DNA of 18,559 nucleotides from CAYMJK01 sp043101635. GTDB taxonomy: Bacteria > Planctomycetota > Phycisphaerae > Phycisphaerales > UBA1924. The DNA lies in assembly GCA_043101635.1 (NCBI GenBank), contig JBICIE010000274.1, positions 1-18,559 on the forward strand. Direction: 5' to 3'. Position 1 is the stretch's first letter; each line of letters begins with the position of its first letter. The notes beneath the pieces were generated by a model, which was given only the letters and a program-made list of their open reading frames with translations, made no database searches and had not been told where the DNA came from. This document shows positions 15,095-18,559 of the stretch, one piece after another. Made by a program: the position numbers and the translations under genes.

Positions 15095-16118
15095 TTCGAG
15101 GGCAACAGTCGGACTGGAAGCGAAACCAGTTTGCATGCACCTGCAAGTCGGGAAGGCTGCACAGTTGGAGACAGTGACCGGCGACTTGGTCGATAGCTGC
15201 TGTATTCGTTGCCAGGACATGCCGTGCATCGAGTATAGCGAAGCAGAACTCGCGGTGGAATGTGGGGTACCATTCCCGGCGGACCAGAACGCTCGGGTTT
15301 GCCCGACCGACGCGATCGGGTGGCCGGAGGCGGTAGCGGCACCAAACATCAATGAGGAAACTTGCATTGGTTGCGGACTGTGCGTCCGTCGTTGTCCCGC
15401 AAGTGCCATTCACATGGACGGAGATGTAGCGCGGATTACCAGTGCGATCCAGCCGGCATGGAGGGAGGTGGTCCAAGATCATCACAAGAGTGCGGCGCTG
15501 GCTGCGACCCTCGACGAACTTCCGCGCCGTGGGAAAGTCGTCGAACCGAACTCGGAGCGGATTGAGTCGACATACTCAGCGATTGAGCTTGCGATGACAA
15601 CGGCGGGCGCTCAGTTTCCCAATCATCTCGCAAGGAACCTGCTGCTGGCGGTAGGAATGAAGGCCGCTATGCGCCGGCGGGGTGATGTGAACATGCGAAT
15701 CGACCTGATCGCAGGTGAAGCGAAGTGGACTGCAGCCGTGGAGGTGGAAGCGGATGTTACCGCCGCGCTTGAGTGCCCACGTGCGTTGCTAGATGACGCG
15801 GCGATTCTCGTGTCGCGACACGGAGTAGACCGGTCGAGCGTGAGGGCGGTGTGCGTCATGCTCAGTTTGCCGAACAGGCGATCGGAGTACTGGCAGATTA
15901 TTGAGGACATAGAGAAGGTCGTTGGGCTGAAGATCAACACCCTCTCGATTGGAGCGCTGCTACTTGCAAGTTGGGCGCGGCAGTTCATTCCGGATCTTGC
16001 GGAAAACCCATTCTTCGTGGGCAATGACGCGTCCATTCGTACCCAGATCGAGAACGCAATTGGTTGCAAGGTCGAGTGGCCATTGGGGCACTTAGGAATC
16101 CTAGAGAGCGCCAAATAG
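15060..16118 (+). CDS. 2[4Fe-4S] ferredoxin module fused to a PD-(D/E)XK-like (ExE) domain; putative second restriction subunit
   Basis: 352 residues. Residues 45-115 carry eight cysteines in the bacterial ferredoxin arrangement. One set is C48-x2-C51-x4-C56 with C81-Pro (VCPTDAI). The other is C102-x2-C105-x2-C108-x3-C112-Pro (CIGCGLCVRRCPASAI). A linker follows, then at 185-310 a domain that lines up by eye with the nuclease domain of the upstream gene: FPNHLARNLLLAVG, then MRIDLI (Asp215), AVEVEAD (Glu228-x-Glu230), DDAAILVSR, LPNRRS and a GLKINTLSIGALL end strand/helix. The nuclease lysine of ExK is Glu here, so catalysis may be altered or lost. ATG 15060 overlaps the upstream gene by 35 bases, implying coupled expression. 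It ends 18 bases inside the convergent methyltransferase. By analogy with two-subunit nickase/endonuclease systems such as BspD6I, it may be the small subunit; that is inference. Confidence 0.72.
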   Translation: MALLKKRKSSRSSRATVGLEAKPVCMHLQVGKAAQLETVTGDLVDSCCIRCQDMPCIEYSEAELAVECGVPFPADQNARVCPTDAIGWPEAVAAPNINEETCIGCGLCVRRCPASAIHMDGDVARITSAIQPAWREVVQDHHKSAALAATLDELPRRGKVVEPNSERIESTYSAIELAMTTAGAQFPNHLARNLLLAVGMKAAMRRRGDVNMRIDLIAGEAKWTAAVEVEADVTAALECPRALLDDAAILVSRHGVDRSSVRAVCVMLSLPNRRSEYWQIIEDIEKVVGLKINTLSIGALLLASWARQFIPDLAENPFFVGNDASIRTQIENAIGCKVEWPLGHLGILESAK

Positions 16119-16901
16119 CGGGACTGTAGCAGCCGCTTCTTCAAGCCGTGCGTGCGCGATTGCAACGTATTCAGGATTCAACTCGAAGCCGAGGAAACGG
16201 CGGCCCTCAAGGGAAGCAGCAACGCACTCAGACCCGCTGCCGACGAACGGAACAAGGACTACGTCGTCTTCGTTCGAAAAGTGACGCACGATACGTCGAG
16301 ACAAGGAAAGGGGCTTCTGCGTCGGGTGATCGACCTTCTCGTCCCGAAATCGCCGGCCGGCGAGCGTTGGGAATCGCCAGACATCGCCGGCCAGTCGGCC
16401 TTCGGGGTGAGGGGCCCAGGTCTTTCCGTTCTTCGTGATCTTGTACCGAAGCCGGTCAGTACTCTTGTATGGTTCGCGGATGGGGTGGTACGTGTACCCA
16501 TTGCCCTTTGAGAACCACAGAATCGGTTCGTAGTGGGCGGCGAGCGACTTGGTGTAGCCGGCAAATCCATTCTCGTAGTACCAGATGATCTGACGACGGT
16601 AAGTCAGCCCGAGTTCATACATGTAGCATTGGAGCCAGCACAAATGACGATGGATGCCGTACACAAAGATACTACCATCGGAGGAGAGCAACCGGTGGCA
16701 CTCTGCCAGCCATGAGCGAGACCATTGCAGCCACCGGTCGGAATTCTCTGATTCGCGCCAAATGCCAAAGTCCTTTTGCAGGTTGTACGGCGGATCAGCA
16801 ACTATCAACTGAACAGACTCGCTGGGCAATTGCGACATTCCCTCGATGCAGTCGCCTAGTACGATCTTTCCAGTGGCTTGCAAGTGCAGCACCTGTGTCA
16901 T
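16101..16901 (-). CDS. Class beta DNA methyltransferase, probably N6-adenine
   Basis: 266 residues. The catalytic motif IV DPPYN is at 36-40, HPTQKP (motif X region) at 192-197 and the SAM-binding motif I PFVGSG at 218-223, followed by GFELNPEY. The order IV - variable region - X - I is class beta, and DPPYN favours N6-adenine, though N4-cytosine cannot be excluded. The Asp usually preceding PF in motif I is Val here, a variation I recall in some type II adenine methyltransferases. The central region (about 110-185) between the motifs probably contains the target-recognition part. It starts inside the stop of the upstream methyltransferase (ATGA) with no independent ribosome-binding site, so the two are coupled. 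The 3' end overlaps the convergent iron-sulfur protein gene by 18 bases. It most likely protects one strand of the cassette's recognition site. Confidence 0.88.
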   Translation of the reverse strand: MTQVLHLQATGKIVLGDCIEGMSQLPSESVQLIVADPPYNLQKDFGIWRESENSDRWLQWSRSWLAECHRLLSSDGSIFVYGIHRHLCWLQCYMYELGLTYRRQIIWYYENGFAGYTKSLAAHYEPILWFSKGNGYTYHPIREPYKSTDRLRYKITKNGKTWAPHPEGRLAGDVWRFPTLAGRRFRDEKVDHPTQKPLSLSRRIVRHFSNEDDVVLVPFVGSGSECVAASLEGRRFLGFELNPEYVAIAHARLEEAAATVPLFGAL

Positions 16902-17758
16902 TTGATGTTCTGGAGGATCAAAATGTACTGATGGTGGACATTCGGTACGTATGCGAATGGATATCCATACGGGAAGATCTTTTTGTGCCGCTGGTATAGT
17001 ACCTTGATACCTTTCAGTTCGAGCCCGCTTGGGAGGAGAGCATGCACAAGGTCAGCGTGGAACATGTGAAACTTCGTGCGATGGCGAAAGTCGCTCACGA
17101 CAACAGCCATGTAACGCTTGGGGAGTAGACACGACCTGCACATGCTGAGAATGGTCGCCAGTTCGTGTAAGAAAGTCTCGTAATCGGCGATGTTCCCCAA
17201 ATCAGCGGGATGATCACTGTAGCGGGTGTCGAGCGAGTTGGCCGTTCGCTCTTGTTTCACCTTTCGATCCTCTTTGTGCAAGATGTTCCAGTAGGGCGGA
17301 CTCGTCACAATGAAGTGTACCGAGTCCTCCTCAAGAGTTGGGAGGACCTTGCGAGCGTCACCCTGGATCAGGCGTTGGTCAGCGACGGAGGAGAACATGT
17401 CGCGAACCTCGACGCGCAGGCGTTCGCGTGCGAGCTCAACGTACTTCGGATTGAGTTCAATGCCAATGCCACGGCGCCCTTCAATGGCGCAAGACTTGAG
17501 TGTCGACCCAATACCCACGAACGGGTCAAGCACTACGTCATTGGCCTTAGTAAAAAAGCGGATCAAGCGTCCAACGTCAGTGAAGGAAAACGGCGCTGGA
17601 TGTTGTCGCTCGATCTGTGCGTCTGGGTGCTTTGCACCCAAGCCCCGCTGAGTCCAGACCGAGACTGTCTCTGGTATCCACTCAGCGGCCGTGAGATCAT
17701 TCAGGTTGTTTCGAGGATCGACTTTGGCCTGAGAACTGGCTGCTGTCGCTGTACTCAT
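16898..17758 (-). CDS. DNA methyltransferase with motif I preceding motif IV, probably N4-cytosine
   Basis: 286 residues. Motif X-like QHPAPFSFTDVGRLIRFFT is at 52-70, motif I DPFVGIGST at 78-86 and GIELNPKYVELA at 99-110. The catalytic motif IV TSPPYW then follows at 152-157. TSPPYW favours N4-cytosine (N6-adenine possible). The order X-I-IV differs from the neighbouring methyltransferase (IV-X-I) and amounts to a circular permutation of the class beta layout. The target-recognition part probably lies after about 160, with an additional N-terminal 50 residues of unclear role. The start is ATG 17758 with GGAGG seven bases upstream. First gene of the two-methyltransferase unit; likely modifies the strand not protected by its partner. 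Codon use matches the lower-GC cassette rather than the metabolic genes. Confidence 0.87.
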   Translation of the reverse strand: MSTATAASSQAKVDPRNNLNDLTAAEWIPETVSVWTQRGLGAKHPDAQIERQHPAPFSFTDVGRLIRFFTKANDVVLDPFVGIGSTLKSCAIEGRRGIGIELNPKYVELARERLRVEVRDMFSSVADQRLIQGDARKVLPTLEEDSVHFIVTSPPYWNILHKEDRKVKQERTANSLDTRYSDHPADLGNIADYETFLHELATILSMCRSCLLPKRYMAVVVSDFRHRTKFHMFHADLVHALLPSGLELKGIKVLYQRHKKIFPYGYPFAYVPNVHHQYILILQNIK

Positions 17759-17811
17759 TTATTCGCCTCCAAGACCACCGAATGGATGCTTCAAGGCGAG
17801 TCTAGCCAGCA

Positions 17812-18405
17812 CTAGCGCAGGACGCCATTGGCTGTCGGTAATTCGCTGGGCATGCGCCAATCGTTCGCAGTGATGTGAACTGAGTTCGTGGCACAGAGCA
17901 TGGCCTGGAGTTCGGTGCGGGAGTGGACGTTGTGCTGTTTGTAGAGTTTCTTGGTGTGGAGGTGGACGGTGTGGTAGGAGACGCCGAGGGCGCGGGCGAT
18001 CTGGTTGTAGGTCTGGCCGGCGAGGAGGCCCTGGAGGACCTGGGCCCGGCGCTGGGAGGGGGCGCGGCCGGGGCGGGGGGCGTAGGGGCGCTTGCGGCGG
18101 GGCTGGGCCTCGGCGCTGGTGCGCTCGACTTCGTGGCCGTAGAGGAGGCCGGCGGAGATGTAGCTGACGAAGTCGTTCCAGCCGGCGTAGTTGGCGAGGG
18201 TGGTTCTGCGCATCTGCCAGCAGTGGGCGCAGGCGAAGGGGTGATCTCTGTAGTCCGGGGGCGGGGGGATGTTGAGATCGGCGAGGAGGTCGAGGGCGCC
18301 GAGGGCTTCGGGGATGGTGATCGGGGGGATGGGGAGGTAGATGACATCGGCGAGACGGTTGCAGGGGATGTGGAGGTAGCGGTGGTTGTTGCGGGTGATG
18401 ACTTG
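17812..18405 (-). CDS. LuxR-type helix-turn-helix protein, start codon not found
   Basis: The C-terminal part contains a GerE/LuxR DNA-binding domain: SQRRAQVLQGLLAGQTYNQI, then ARALGVSYHTVHLHTKKLYK and SRTELQAML, residues about 53-106 counted from ATG 18213. Upstream of that ATG the frame stays strongly coding-like (HRYLHIPCNRLADVIYLPIP, then PPDYRDHPFACAHCWQ with a Cys-x2-Cys pair), so ATG 18213 is probably not the real start. No ATG, GTG or TTG exists in frame from there to the window edge, and the frame remains open to the last base. I set the 5' limit at 18405, where the protein-like sequence begins; the bases beyond look like non-coding hairpins. The gene may start beyond the window, use a rare start codon or be damaged. 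It lies 53 bp upstream of the methyltransferase pair on the same strand. I see no receiver domain. Confidence 0.6.
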   Translation of the reverse strand, partial: QVITRNNHRYLHIPCNRLADVIYLPIPPITIPEALGALDLLADLNIPPPPDYRDHPFACAHCWQMRRTTLANYAGWNDFVSYISAGLLYGHEVERTSAEAQPRRKRPYAPRPGRAPSQRRAQVLQGLLAGQTYNQIARALGVSYHTVHLHTKKLYKQHNVHSRTELQAMLCATNSVHITANDWRMPSELPTANGVLR

Positions 18406-18477
18406 AGGTGCGCTCGCTGAGTTTGAGATGCAGAGTTGAGGGCTCGCTGCGCTCGCCGTTTGTCTTTGACCGGCGCC

Positions 18478-18521
18478 ACGGCACTGCGTGCCGTTGCCTC
18501 TCCCGCCGGGGGCAGGAGAGG
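18478..18521. other. Two consecutive hairpins near the right edge
   Basis: ACGGCAC (18478-18484) pairs with GTGCCGT (18488-18494) around TGC. CCTCTCC (18497-18503) pairs with GGAGAGG (18515-18521) across 11 bases. Two perfect stems in 44 bases suggest non-coding structured DNA, either a terminator for a gene outside the window or a repeat element. The minus-strand frame of the LuxR-type gene is open through them. Confidence 0.35.
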
Positions 18522-18559
18522 GAGCTTCGCTCGCGAGTTGTTGTACCCCCTTCGTCTCG

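Larger units (their letters stand above)
13376..17758. other. Putative restriction-modification cassette (two nuclease-like genes, two methyltransferases)
   Basis: Four genes are arranged as two tightly overlapping convergent pairs: endonuclease-like plus iron-sulfur protein on +, two methyltransferases on -. The pairs are visibly lower in GC than flanking genes. Two methyltransferases of different type normally indicate a non-palindromic site needing separate modification of each strand, and two nuclease-like subunits fit cleavage of the two strands by a heterodimer. No integrase, transposase or flanking repeat was found. The cassette boundaries are the gene ends, not proven insertion sites. 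Confidence 0.65.

Noticed and set aside
17923..18420. Plus-strand Gly/Val/Glu-rich frame opposite the LuxR-type gene
   Set aside because: It is a mirror of C-ending codons on the minus strand; the minus strand encodes a real HTH domain.
1..18559. CRISPR array, tRNA, rRNA, integrase, transposase or prophage genes
   Set aside because: No repeat-spacer periodicity, no tRNA-like cloverleaf ending and no recombinase or DDE motifs were found on either strand by eye.

Overview
The window reads as chromosomal DNA from a high-GC planctomycete, most likely class Phycisphaerae. The pointers are a glycine-rich secreted protein ending in paired 'GC-type' dockerin-like repeats (DCDGTG...DFFDFLCFQN), several Gfo/Idh/MocA dehydrogenases of which two carry Tat signals, paired sugar phosphate isomerase/epimerases, and an NupG-like MFS permease. 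This is inference from protein families; there is no rRNA or other taxonomic marker here.

Layout. (1) 3-1592 (+): 3' part of a very glycine-rich cell-surface or secreted protein. A strong hairpin separates it from the convergent neighbour. (2) 1671-4349 (-): a fused aminoglycoside-phosphotransferase-like/P-loop kinase and a TIM-barrel isomerase. (3) 4482-5849 (+): an MFS permease, divergent from the isomerase; a 20-bp perfect palindrome lies in the gap between them. (4) 5858-8721 (-): isomerase, Gfo/Idh/MocA dehydrogenase and an MBL-fold hydrolase, tightly packed (GTGA overlap). (5) 8869-13261 (+): Tat-lipoprotein Gfo/Idh/MocA, ApbE-like flavin transferase, a second Tat-exported Gfo/Idh/MocA (ATGA overlap), and a mono-heme membrane protein whose start overlaps the preceding stop. 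Blocks 2-5 look like carbohydrate or polyol uptake and oxidation-isomerisation genes, some of them acting in the periplasm.

(6) 13376-17758 is a different kind of DNA, with visibly lower GC and relaxed codon usage. It is a compact restriction-modification cassette. On + are a large PD-(D/E)XK endonuclease-like protein and an overlapping protein that fuses a 2[4Fe-4S] ferredoxin module to what looks like a second, diverged copy of the same nuclease domain (ExE instead of ExK). On - are two DNA methyltransferases with different motif order, overlapping by ATGA. Two methyltransferases plus two nuclease-like subunits suggest an asymmetric (type IIS/IIT-like) recognition site cut by a heterodimer. 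The iron-sulfur subunit is the most unusual element and the best candidate for an undescribed system. (7) 17812 to the right edge (-): a LuxR-type helix-turn-helix protein whose start codon cannot be located in the window.

A further structural oddity is an abrupt change of wobble-base preference (C-ending to G-ending on +) inside the second Tat-exported dehydrogenase at about 12,150. No tRNA, rRNA, CRISPR array, integrase or transposase was seen.
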